Assembly: GCA_013398295.1 (NCBI GenBank)
Contig: VZSF01010416.1
Span: 704,098 to 768,097, forward strand
From: Chionis minor
Lineage: Eukaryota > Chordata > Aves > Charadriiformes > Chionididae
Direction of reading: 5' to 3'
Length of the DNA stretch: 64,000 bases
Under the pieces are notes generated by a model. It was not told where the DNA came from. It saw only the letters and a list, made by a program, of their open reading frames with translations, and made no database searches. The translations under genes were made by a program, and so were the position numbers. Below are positions 24,201 through 36,200 of this stretch, piece by piece (the stretch's first letter is position 1; every line of letters begins with the position of its first letter).

Positions 24201-27200
24201 TCTTAAACAGATAAGAAGGCAGAGCTGTTGGCAGGAATCACTGTGGGTGTTGATGCCATATTAATGTTTTACCTTGCTCAAAGGTGAGAAGCTGATCAAA
24301 TTCCATCATTCCTTGTTTCACATGCAGCAGTACTAAGGAGAGAAAAGCTCCTTGTAGGTGATGTGGCTAAAAGCAAATTTTCTTGGGAGACCAAATGGCT
24401 AGACTTGTCCGTTGGGTGACTTCTCATTTGACCCTGGGAGAATTTTGGTGTTGGCATACAGAAAGGAGGTGAGACTTTATGCCAAATAAAAGCAGCGATT
24501 AGGTCAGATAGTCTTTGTCGTGTCTAAAGCACCTCGGAGCTGGCGTTCTTCGAAGGAGGGTGTCAATGAGCCATGGTCGGGACAGCCTATCATGCCTACA
24601 GCTTACGGTTAGAGTTAACCTGAGGCATTCACATTTCCCAGCCTACTGCAGACCTGAGTATCTTTGAACCTATGTGCAGACACTAAACACAAAAGGCCTG
24701 CGTGTTTCCAGCATTGTCCCTGCTATGCTTCAGGAATCTTCTCCCTTAGGAGGAGCTCCAAGAGAGCACTCCTATCACCCGGGCTGTGTAAACCACCACA
24801 TGCATCTTCAGTGCAAGACTTAAAAGAGACTGGGCTGTCAGGAAGACATGGAGAGGTAGAGCAAGGGTCAGCAAGGTTGGAGAAGGCTGTTTCATGGACA
24901 CTGATATCTGTGGCTGTCACCAGACTTCCCTCACTCTCCTATAGTCCCCATAACAGGCATGTATCTCAGGAGAACTGTTGACAAAGTGAACCCCAATTCT
25001 GAGATTAAGCTTTGCATTGGATTGCGGGTGTTGGAAGGGAGCAGACACACCTACATTAAGATATAAACCCATGGTTTTCTTTAAAAGGCAAACCCAACGC
25101 TCCTTTAGTACCCAGACACCTACCTACGAGGAGACCAAGCCCTGGGGAAAGAGTGCTGGGGGGGAAGATGCTTGGGCTGATACAGAAGTTCTGCAAAGTG
25201 ACCTTCTGGATTTTGTGCCTGTGCCATTGTGTTTCAGATTGGAGCATCCCTGATGTCAAGCAACGTGGGCAGTGGCTTATTCATCGGCCTGGCGGGCACT
25301 GGAGCAGCCGGGGGCCTTGCTGTTGGGGGCTTTGAGTGGAACGTAAGAGTCTGTTATGTTGTCACTAAGATGTACCTCTTTACAAAGGGACTGGGGGTTT
25401 GTCTCCAAAATCAGATGCTAACAGTATCAGCAACTCCCAAGTTCTCAAGCCTCAGGCGAGAAGCCTCTAGACATTGAGATGGCCTGAGAAATATGAGATC
25501 TTTACTTTAGTTTAAGTGGAATCCACTAAAATTATTAGCTCTTTGACCTTCCCAGAAGCACATGGCCATATTTTTAAGCTTTAATCTGCACTCATCAAGA
25601 TTAAAATAGAAGATAATGAATGTTGAAAAGGTACTTGGATACTAACAGGATTCTGGGTACAGGGAGTTTAGGAGCTCCTAAATTCAGTGTAAAGCCATGA
25701 GAATCAGCAACACTGCATTCACCTGTCAGCTGCCAAAATGTGATGTCTCTGGGGTGAACATCTGGGTGTGAATGCAAGTCTCATTCTACCCTGTTGAAGT
25801 GGCCTGGAAAATTGCCACTGACACCACACAGAGCATGAAAACCAGGCCCTTTGTGTGTGATGCTAATGAAATTTCTCAGCTGCAGTGATGAGGAGTGAGA
25901 TTAGTGCCAGCCTCACAATAAACATCACTCACCTAACTCTAAATCTCTTGTCTGTATCAGCAGAGACTGCTAATAGTGCCGGATACTTGCCAAGCACAGG
26001 CAGGGCCCACCAAAAGCTCTTTGCTGGGATATCTATTCACTGCACTGTTTTTGGTTTTTTTTTTTTCCTAAACTATTAAGATCACCTCTAAGTCCTTTGT
26101 GAAGAAACCAGAGCTTGTGTTCAGCCTGGTGCACGTAGGACATACCAATATAGCTGTACTTTAGGTAAATCTATTCAAGTCATTTTAGAAGCACATGAAG
26201 ACGAGATTTTATGTCAGGGCAAATCTAATTTCATGAGTGTAGATTCATTTCTATCAGATTGGAAAGGAACCTTAGATATGCCATTATTCCCACCTTTTGC
26301 CATGAGACATCACAGCTGTAGGGATCAGCTGCAGACCTAAGCCAGTCTCTGCCACTGTAGGCATCATGGTTGTTCTCCTTGATCACTCACAGTCTCTGCT
26401 CGCGGGGATCAGTTTCACTTCTGAGAACTTAAATAACTGACCAAAGTAAAATCTGGACTAATATAAGGTACTTGGACGAAGGTAATGGCCTGAGACAAAC
26501 AGGAGGGGAGGTTTGATAATCCAGTGGCTTTTATTTGTGTTCAAGATCTCCTGTTTGGGCTTTTACTGGGTTTTAGAGAAGAAATACATGGTAGGAGATG
26601 CCTTTACACCTTCCAAAAGAATCTTCACCTGTGGCAAAGTAACTGAAATGTTCCTTTATCTACCAATGACAGAAGCACATCTGCATCAGCCTGCAAAGAG
26701 AACATCCCGGCAGAGTCTTGCTGTTGCTTATTTTTATGCTCCGCAGGGACAGTCTGCTGCCTCAGCCTCATCACTTGCTAATCAAGGAACAAACAGATGC
26801 TCCCATCCTTCTCTGAATCACTTAACTCTTCACTGCCAGAGCGCCAGTGGTTTCAGAGGCCATCAACAGAGTACACCACCTTTCCCAAAAGACCAGGAGA
26901 TGGAACAGGATGGGCCACTTACAACAGAGAGACACAGAGCTTAGGAGGATAACTCCAAAAGCTTTCAATTATATTGCAGTAATTCCTCCATTTGTCTCCT
27001 CATCTTCTGAGCAGGGATAGAGTCAGACTGCTTCCCAAATATATGGCATGGCACTGTACATTTCTGCTTTCTTAAGATGCCCGGTGAAAAAGTAGAGGAG
27101 GAGGACATTCCCGTGTGTTGAATCATGTGCTTTTATTTTCTCTGTCTCCCGAACAGGCTACCTGGGCACTTCTGGCTCTCGGCTGGATCTTTGTGCCTGT

Positions 27201-30200
27201 TTACATCGCAGCAGGAGTGGTCACCATGCCTGAGTACCTGCAGAAGAGATTTGGAGGGCAGAGGATACAAATCTACATGTCTGTACTGTCCCTCATTCTC
27301 TATATATTCACCAAGATATCCGTATGTATCCAATTGAAGATAATCCTTGTGTCTAGGGCAGGGGTAGGTCGTCCTGGTACAATGCAGGGCTGCTCAGAGA
27401 TAACTCAGGTGTCCTTGAGAGGACCAGCTCGGCTACCAGAAACAGCAGCAGGTTGTTAGTGTGCAGCTTTGCTCAAGTAAATACCTGCCTCTGTATTGAT
27501 CACGGAGACCTCCCCTAAGAGAGAGAGCCCTCTTTAAACAGTGCACGGTGAGAACTTTACAGAGATATGGCAGCTAATTACTAAACAGTATAAGTACCAC
27601 AAGCTGTCTACCTGCTTTCCCCCTTCTATCAGATCAAACCTTAGGCAATATAGACAGGGGAAATGCAGCGTTACCCCATCTGAGGATCTGGCTGGCTGCA
27701 TCTTGTAGATGTGTAATTCTCTTAAGTTATCATAAATCTGCTGTTGCTCTTGTAGCTGACTTTTCAGCATTAGGTACGTTACGGTTATTCCTCTCTCTTT
27801 CTGCCACTTGTATAAAAAGAGTATGGTGACAGGGAGGTAGGTTCTGGCTTGAGACAAAACTCGGCATCCTTCCTGGAGTGCTTGTAGCATTGTACCCTGC
27901 TGGTAGCCAAAAATCAATGTAAGCTATTGGGTATTTTACTTCATTTAAATGCCATTAATAAAGAGGCAGAGCTTATGCTCTGAGATTTGCTAAGAACTCC
28001 CTGTGCCCTTGGAGGGAGAGGACTGTATTTGAGACTCCATTACAGGGACTGAAAATGTCAGTCCTTTGTCTCCGGCTGTCCCATGGCCAGTACAAGTCAG
28101 TTTTCACTAGACCCTCTTGAAGCATTTAGATATCAAATTGCCTTGGGTGGCATTGACTGGAGATGAGGAACCCATTTTCCTTTTGCAGCTGGCTTCAGGG
28201 TCATTCTCCAAGGTTTGTTATGTCTCAGGTCCTGGGAGGTGCATTAAGAGGAGTTCCAGGCTGGGAGTAAGGGATAGATTTCCTCTTCTAATGGCCAGCT
28301 CTTGATCATGTCACCCATTTCTGCCACCACTGTCTCATGGATTGAAGCACTGCCCCGGGTGAGGTCTTAATAAGAGGCGTTTGGAGCAGAACTGGGCACA
28401 TGAGGGGTAAATGCAAGATCTCTCCTGCAATAGCACCACAGTGTGCACAGCTACACCGTCAATGTGTGTGGCGAAAACAGACCAGTCTTTCAAAATGACC
28501 TTCAGCAGAGCAGTATTTGCCGATACCTTTCAGAGCAGGACCCTAGCCTCAGTCATTGCTGTTTCATTTCAGTGGTTTCCCCTCTGTGCAGCTAATTCAC
28601 GCGTGGCTGACGGATGTGGCTGGTGGAGTTTATGGGCATGACAGGTGCTTTCTATTAAGCAGTGCTATTGTTTGTAGAGAGCTCATTTAGCGGCTGGCTG
28701 GACAGCAGGCAGTTGGTTACAAGAAAGATTTTTCTCCCTGTGCTTTTTGCCCAAACACAGGTTAGCAACTAGGGCACTGCAGAGTCCTCCCTGCTTGCAA
28801 AGAAAAACAGAGATCTCAGTAAATAGTGTTGTCAGAGGACTGATCCTGCATAGCTACAGAGGTGTTTGTGTTTCCTGCTGGGAAGTGAAAAACCAGAAGA
28901 GACAGTGGCTCTTGTGGTGTCCTGACAGTGGTTGTCCTGGCCCAGGGTTGCAGAGTTCAGAAGCTGCACTGGGTGCTTGCTTTTGAAGTGCTTATTTCAG
29001 GCACAACAAATAGAAATCTTGCCCCATCCCTTGTGTCGCCCTTGGCAAATGCCTTTACCTATATCTCAACCCATACCAGATTTGCAGGTGTCCTTCAGAT
29101 TGATTTCCCAATGTGCACATCTCCCATATCACCTTCTGCATCTCAGTGATGTTGTCTGTATAATTCCAGGTTTCACCTCGTTTCTGGTTTCACTCTCTCT
29201 GCCAGTAGGTCCAAACAAAACAAAGCCGATGGGGGTTTCTGTATTTCTAGTGAGGTCCTCAGCAGGTATAACCTGTTTTTCTGGAGTAATTCTAGTACGC
29301 TGAACTGCATGTCTGGAAAAGCAAGCCGCTGACCTTTTCAGATAAATAAATCATCACACAAGACATAGTGATTCTTCAGGGGTCTCTCAAGCTGGAGTGT
29401 CTCCTGGCCATGAGGCCACCAAGATGTAGTCTTGGGTAGAGCCTGGTCTCTGCTATTTGTCCCCCTTTCCCTTCCTGTGCCTGCCTGTGGACACATGGGC
29501 TCCTGCTCTCCACAGGTGTCTTCACAATTACCAAAAGGAGTGGCAGTTTCCACAAATGCCTGTCTGTGCCAATGAGGGTTACATGCCATGAAGGCTGCCT
29601 GTAAGGTAGTCGGTTTGGTTGCTTTGTAGTTCCTTGGTGTGGGACCATGATTTTCATCCTCCCGCTGCCTCAGCTCCCACATGCTGAGAGCTCTGACTTG
29701 GAGGGAAGGTTTTCTCTACACCAAGAACAAGAAGGTTCACAGCCAACAGCTCCATGCTCTCTCCTCCTCTTCCACTTCACCTTTGTGGTGTCCTCCTTCG
29801 TCAGTACTTTCAGCCGCAGAGGGCTGCAGGCTGCTTTATTAGATTTCACTTGCATGAATCGCTACTAATGCCAGACTGCCCTTGGGTTTTTTTTATTCCA
29901 GACAGACATTTTTTCTGGAGCATTGTTCATCCAGATCTCCTTGGGCTGGAACCTCTACTTGTCCACCGTGGTCTTGCTAGCAGTGACTGCTGTCTACACC
30001 ATAGCTGGTAAATAGCTGATTTTAAAAGAAACATTAATAGACTGTAACCTGGGATATAACTTTCCCCTTTTCTACATCGGGGAAAGTATTCAGGTCCTAG
30101 TCTGAGAGAGAGATTCCCCCGGTTGCTGGTAGTACCTGTCCTATCGCTCCCAGCTGTTGGAGACCTCTGGCTAGTCCCTTCTCCCCTTCCGGTCCAAGGG

Positions 30201-33200
30201 AAACTGTTATGAGGGAACATCACAGTTTTCTAGAGAATTTTCTAATGCTGCAAAAGGCTCTCATCTGTGCAGATGGCTACCACTGCCCATATTTGCTTTT
30301 TTTAACCTGTTTTGTAACATTATCATCTTTAGATATTAAGAAGTTGAGCTGCCTCCAAGTCCTGCCGTGAACGTGGACAAGCCCTTCAGGCTATTACTCA
30401 CATGAGGACTTGTGACAGCTGTAGGGTCCTGGGAACCAGCTCAGTGCCAACTTTTCCCAGTGGGTCTGTCCTGAAACCACAGGGCTGGGGCCAAGGAAAA
30501 CCTTCTCCCAGGTGAGGTACCTGTTTCACTGAACACAGTGATGCACTCTGCCTGTTGTCTCTGGTTCTCCTGACAGGCGGTTTAACGGCTGTGATATACA
30601 CAGATGCGCTGCAGACACTGATCATGGTGCTGGGAGCTTTGGTCCTCATGTTCATAGGTAAGGGGAACCTGCCATGGTATCATACACTAGTTTAATGATC
30701 CCGAGGTCATTAGACCTTTAGGTAGGATACCTCACTCTTTGCAACGGTGCAGAATGCAGTTTTAACCACTCACAGAAGTGGTGCCAGCACAACTCTAGCT
30801 CACCAGCAATCATACTCACTTCATGTGGAGTATGCGTGTATGGAGGTAAGGTTCTGGATAACTTCACCTTGCTGGTTGGGGTTTAACGGGAGCTGCCAAA
30901 GAGCTTGCAACACTGCATCCCGAGAGCCAAATTCAGCTCCCACTCTGCTCACGTAAATGCAGAGTAATTCTGCTGACTTTCCCTGTTGACTTTGGGAGTT
31001 ACTGTGGATTCATCTGGGTGTAACTGAGCATTATAAAAAAATAAAAAAGCAACAAGGAACTGACCATCATTAGTCTTTGCTTTAAGCCTTCTTGGCAAAC
31101 AGAAATATACATATATTTTTTTTCATGTCATACCTTCCTGCTCCAGCTCTGGGAGGGTGTGTGAGCAAAGACTACATGCTGAGGACGTTGTAGGGATTAG
31201 GATCATAGAGATTTTCCTGCATTGATCCCCTTCCAGGGCGCACTGTTCAAACCACAAGGACTCTGAGCAAAATCCAACTGACTCCTGTAGAAACCTTGAC
31301 TGCCAAAAGCGAGGGCAGAATGAAAAGAAAGGAGATGAGAGAAAGATAGGAGAAAAGAAAAGTAATCGTGAAACTCCGATAAGAAAATAACTTTGCAGGG
31401 AGCACCAGACCTTAAATCACTGGCATTTGCTTTTCAGGATTTGAAAAAGTTGGCTGGTATGAAGGACTTCAGGAGAAATACAGCACAGCAATACCGAAGA
31501 TCATAGTCCCAAACACAACCTGTCACCTCCCACGTGCAGATGCCTTTCATTTGTTCAGGGATCCAGTCACAGGAGACATTCCTTGGCCTGGCCTTATATT
31601 TGGCCTCTCTGTGCTGGCTCTTTGGTGCTGGTGCACTGACCAGGTAAAGACTCTCCAGGCAAATCACCACACTGTTATTTCCTGTCCACTCCTCGGTTTG
31701 TGGATCTGTGAGCTGAAACATGACTGCATCTCACTGTGCAGGAATTACCACCTTTTTACTGGTCTAGACCAGAATATCTCACTCCTTCCACCTCCTCAGC
31801 AAGCTGCTGATTTTGTGCACTTCTTGGTGCAAGGACAGCAGGTTGTTTTCTTCTGTCTTTATCCCACTTTGGGCTGGTGACTACAGGGTGTCTTCATGCA
31901 GTTAGCGTGACAAGGATATTAAAATGTGGATCTGGAGCTGGCTCTGCAGTGACCTTGCGTAGACCTCCAGACAAGTCATCCCTATTCCTGGACATCCCAT
32001 GTGTCTTATTCCTTTCCAAGCTAGAAACAAGGAAAACTGTATTTGTTTCCCAAGACATGGTGCTTTTGTGCTTTAAGATGGGATAACTATGAAAACCCAA
32101 CACTGAACTTTTACCAAAACACCTACAGTCTGCTTCATTCCTTGTCTCTTGCTGCCGTACAGCTGCTGTCTCCAGTCCTCAAGGTGGCTTCATTTCAGTC
32201 AAGGGCGAAATGATTCCTGTAAAGGAAATTTCCACGCTGCCCTCTCCTATAGCCTGTGCAGTGAGCTCTGAGCAGTGGCAGCAAGCTGCAGTCAACCGAG
32301 ATGGGAAAGTTGCTATTGGCATGCAAAACACCCTGGGAAAGTTGCTATTGGCATGCAAAACACCCTGGGATCCTGCCGGATGAAAGTCATCCATGAGAAG
32401 GAGAGACAGAGAGAGGATGGATCCTGCTCTCTCTGTAGTGCTTCTGTTTTACTTTCTGCTCCCTTTCTGCACTGATTGCAGGTGATAGTCCAGAGGTCTC
32501 TATCTGCCAAGAATCTCTCCCATGCCAAAGGTGGATCGGTGCTGGGAGGATATCTGAAAATCTTCCCTATGTTTTTCATTGTCATGCCAGGAATGATCAG
32601 CAGAGCTCTTTACCCAGGTAAGACCTCCCATGTTCCTTGCCACAAGGCTTTATTCCTGCTGTGACCACTAATCCTAGGTGGATTAATCCTAGGACCACTA
32701 ATCCTAATCCACAGGTCCTCCAGCACTTTTACACCTCAGAAACTGCTGTCCTGCAAGCATACTGGTAGAGATCCCCGTTGTACAGTGTTGCTCCCATGCC
32801 CTTCCTCTCCCTCCAGTGCTCCCGCAGTGGCAGAAGTCATACAGGGCATATTTGCCATTGGGGTCATATAGCTCCGTGCTATAGACATTGCATGCATCTG
32901 GCTATCCGGAGGAAATCAGTGAGATGAAATACTTGAAGCACTGAGGTTGTCCTTCATGTCCCATAGATTACTTTCATTAGGTATTTGGTGAGAGTTTTAG
33001 CAACGTACCACACAGATGAATGCAATTCCTGGTGGGTTATGCAAAACAGCCCTCCTTTGTGAAAAAGCAAGTGTTCGCCTTGTGTTGTCTCCCAAGGAAC
33101 TCTCATTGCTGGTTTCTCCAGGGCATGCTACTTTCCAGGAAGAATACCCTGGTTAGGAGGATCACTCCTGGAGGAAAGTGTAAGTGTCTCAAGTGCCTCT

Positions 33201-36200
33201 CTCCCAGATTTCCTCAAACAGGAATAACTCAGGCTGCAACAGCCTTTGTAACCCAGCCAACAGGTTAATGGAAACAGTCCAGTTCCCACAAACAACAAAT
33301 CATCAAGGATTACTATTATGCAACATCCAGGAGAGGTATATCTGTAGCCTGAACACAATTGCAAGATGCCATCTCAAAGTTTCACCTATATTTTATGATG
33401 TAAAATGTTTTTCAGCTCCACTCATTCTAGCTGTATTCCAGCTGCACCTCTGAATTTATACGAACCTGCACAAGGCATCAAGATCTGTTCCCTTGAATTA
33501 ACAATTTATGGCTCAACAGGGTTTACATGGACTTCTCATTTTCCTGTCTCGCACAGATGAAGTGGGCTGTGTGGACCCGGACATCTGTAAAAGAGTCTGT
33601 GGAGCTGCAGTGGGTTGTTCCAACATTGCCTACCCAAAACTTGTGATAGAACTCATGCCTGATGGTGAGAAACCTTTACACTTGGAGGTGGGCTTGAGCC
33701 ATGCTCTGCATGAGGGGTATCACACTGCTCTTATCTGTCCTGAGCATGAGGAAATGTTACTGCAGTTCCCAGACATCGGGATGAAAAAGTGCTGAGAGAC
33801 CAAAGGTGTAATCCTGATTTTCCTTCCTTTTTTTGCTCCCCCAGGGCTCCGGGGTTTGATGATTGCCGTGATGATGGCAGCCTTGATGAGTTCCCTCACC
33901 TCCATTTTCAACAGCAGCAGCACTCTTTTTGTTATAGACATCTGGCAGCGGATCCGCAGAAAGGCTTCAGAGCAGGAGCTGATGATTGTTGGCAGGTCCT
34001 TACATTTTTTTATGTCTCTTTGCTCTCATCATGTGTTTTGAGAGCAGCATTTACATTCTTCAGTCTGGACTCACTGAGAAAAACCTGGTGCCTAAAATAC
34101 AGAACAGGAATGCAGCCTGGGAAAGAGCATTAAATTTTCCAGCTTCATCTCAGATAGACCTGGTCAAAGAGAAACACTGAGCATACCACTGAGTTAGGTA
34201 GATCATTGCCTCTCTCGTCTCTAAACTTAACATAAAGACCGCCTTAAATGTAACTTTTAGGAAAGCCAAAGGTGCTCTGGAGTCTCTGTCACCAGAGGTA
34301 TTTAAGAACATGTTATTTTTTCATCAGACAGGAGTGATACATTACAATTACTCCTTTTTTTCAGGGAAAGTGCAGAGATTTTTCTCTCCCTGTGATAAAT
34401 TACAGTGCCTTTTGCAAGCAAGCTTTGGTACTGCATTATAGCAAGGGCATATAAAGTTCTCTTGCTGGTGGAAGTTAAGTTGAAGTCTGCATGTTTGTGG
34501 TACTATTCCTCTCTAGTCATGAACATTAAGGTCTGAACTTCCCTGTGGGATGGTTGAAGGCTCCAGGAAATCTCATAATCCACTGCTGCAGAGTAGTGAG
34601 AGGGGAAGTACCTCTTGTTCAGCAATATGGAGAAACCTCTATGACATACAGTGCAAAGATGAAGGAGGGTTATGGTATGCACCTGATACCCCAGAAGTAA
34701 TTTTAATAAGCAGCAAATGAGTTGGAATTTGGCAAAGGCACTAGAACAAGCATGTTATCTGCTTGGAAAGGTGACAGAAAGATTGCTTCCACAAGCTTCC
34801 AGCTCCCTCTCGCTGTTTCATCCAAGAGCTAGCCCTTCGAAGAACATGTCACTCTCTAGCACGCACCAAGTTGCACTGTTCCAGCTCATGATGGGAGCCA
34901 CCAGGCCCTTGTGGATCTCTCATGCATGTCAGTTGGCAAGTTCTAGCTCTGCTCACTCTGAAATCTGTGAAGTTAACTTTGGGAATCGGTTGAATTGCCT
35001 TTCAGAAGAGAACAATTTTCTCTTTTCCTGTGTATACGGGGAAACATTCTTCAGAGTGATCTATGGATATTTTCTTAGGAAATTCTAAGAGCAATTGGGA
35101 GTGTCTTTTGCTGCAAAACTTTATTTTCAGGTGGACTCCACCTGCAGAGCTAATACAATTTTACCCTTATCTTCCAGAGTCTTTATCCTCATCCTTGTGG
35201 TCATCAGTATTCTCTGGATCCCAATCATTCAATCGGCCAACAGTGGCAAACTCTTTGACTACATTCAGTCTATAACCAGCTACCTAGCCCCACCAATCAC
35301 AGCTCTCTTCATCTTGGCAATCTTCTGCAAGAGGATTAATGAGCCTGTAAGTGGAGTGTCAACAACCAATTGATATACACATTTAATTTGATAAAATAAA
35401 TATATAACTCTCCCCTCAGTACCTAGCCTTTGAGACTCTTTAAACGCAAAGCCAGTCCAGCTAAAGTGTGACAATTAGAAAGCCTTTCCTGGCATGCATT
35501 AGTGGATCTTAGCCCAATCTCTAGTGTACGTGTGTTTGCTTCCAAGAAGCCACTGAAAGTGGTACTTCTCGGCAGACTCATTTGAAAGCACAAAAGGCAA
35601 AGTTGTTCTGCACTTTAGGGATGATGTGTCAAAGCCTAATTGGAGGCGTGTTCCTAGGAAGAGACTCTTGCACTGTCTGTGCTCTATCTGTTCTATGTTC
35701 ATGGGCACAAAGAGAAAATAAGGATTTTTAACTGAAAACATCCTCCTTTGATGCATGTCACTGTTAGTTTCCATGAGGCATAAAAGGCCTTGATCTAAGA
35801 ATGAAAAGGAAAGGAAAGGGAGAGTGACTTTAACCAGAAGTAACATGTGTGTGGTAACCTTTTCTTTATGCTTGCCTTTTCTCAGGGTGCTTTCTGGGGT
35901 CTCATGGTTGGCCTAGCTGTTGGTCTCATTCGTATGATCATGGAGTTTATTTATAGTGCACCGTCTTGTGGCGAGGAGGACAGAAGACCAGCTGTGCTAA
36001 AGGACTTGCACTACCTCTACTTTGCCCTCATCCTCTGTGTCCTCACTGCGATTGTCATTGTCCTTATTAGTCTCTGCACCCCACCGATCCCTGAAGAAAA
36101 GGTGAGTGACTTGCAGCAGCACCCTTTTCTCAGAGCCCCCACTTGGTTTCCAAAAATCTCTGAAATCTGTCCTTTTCTTTTTTCCCATGGTTAAGAAATG

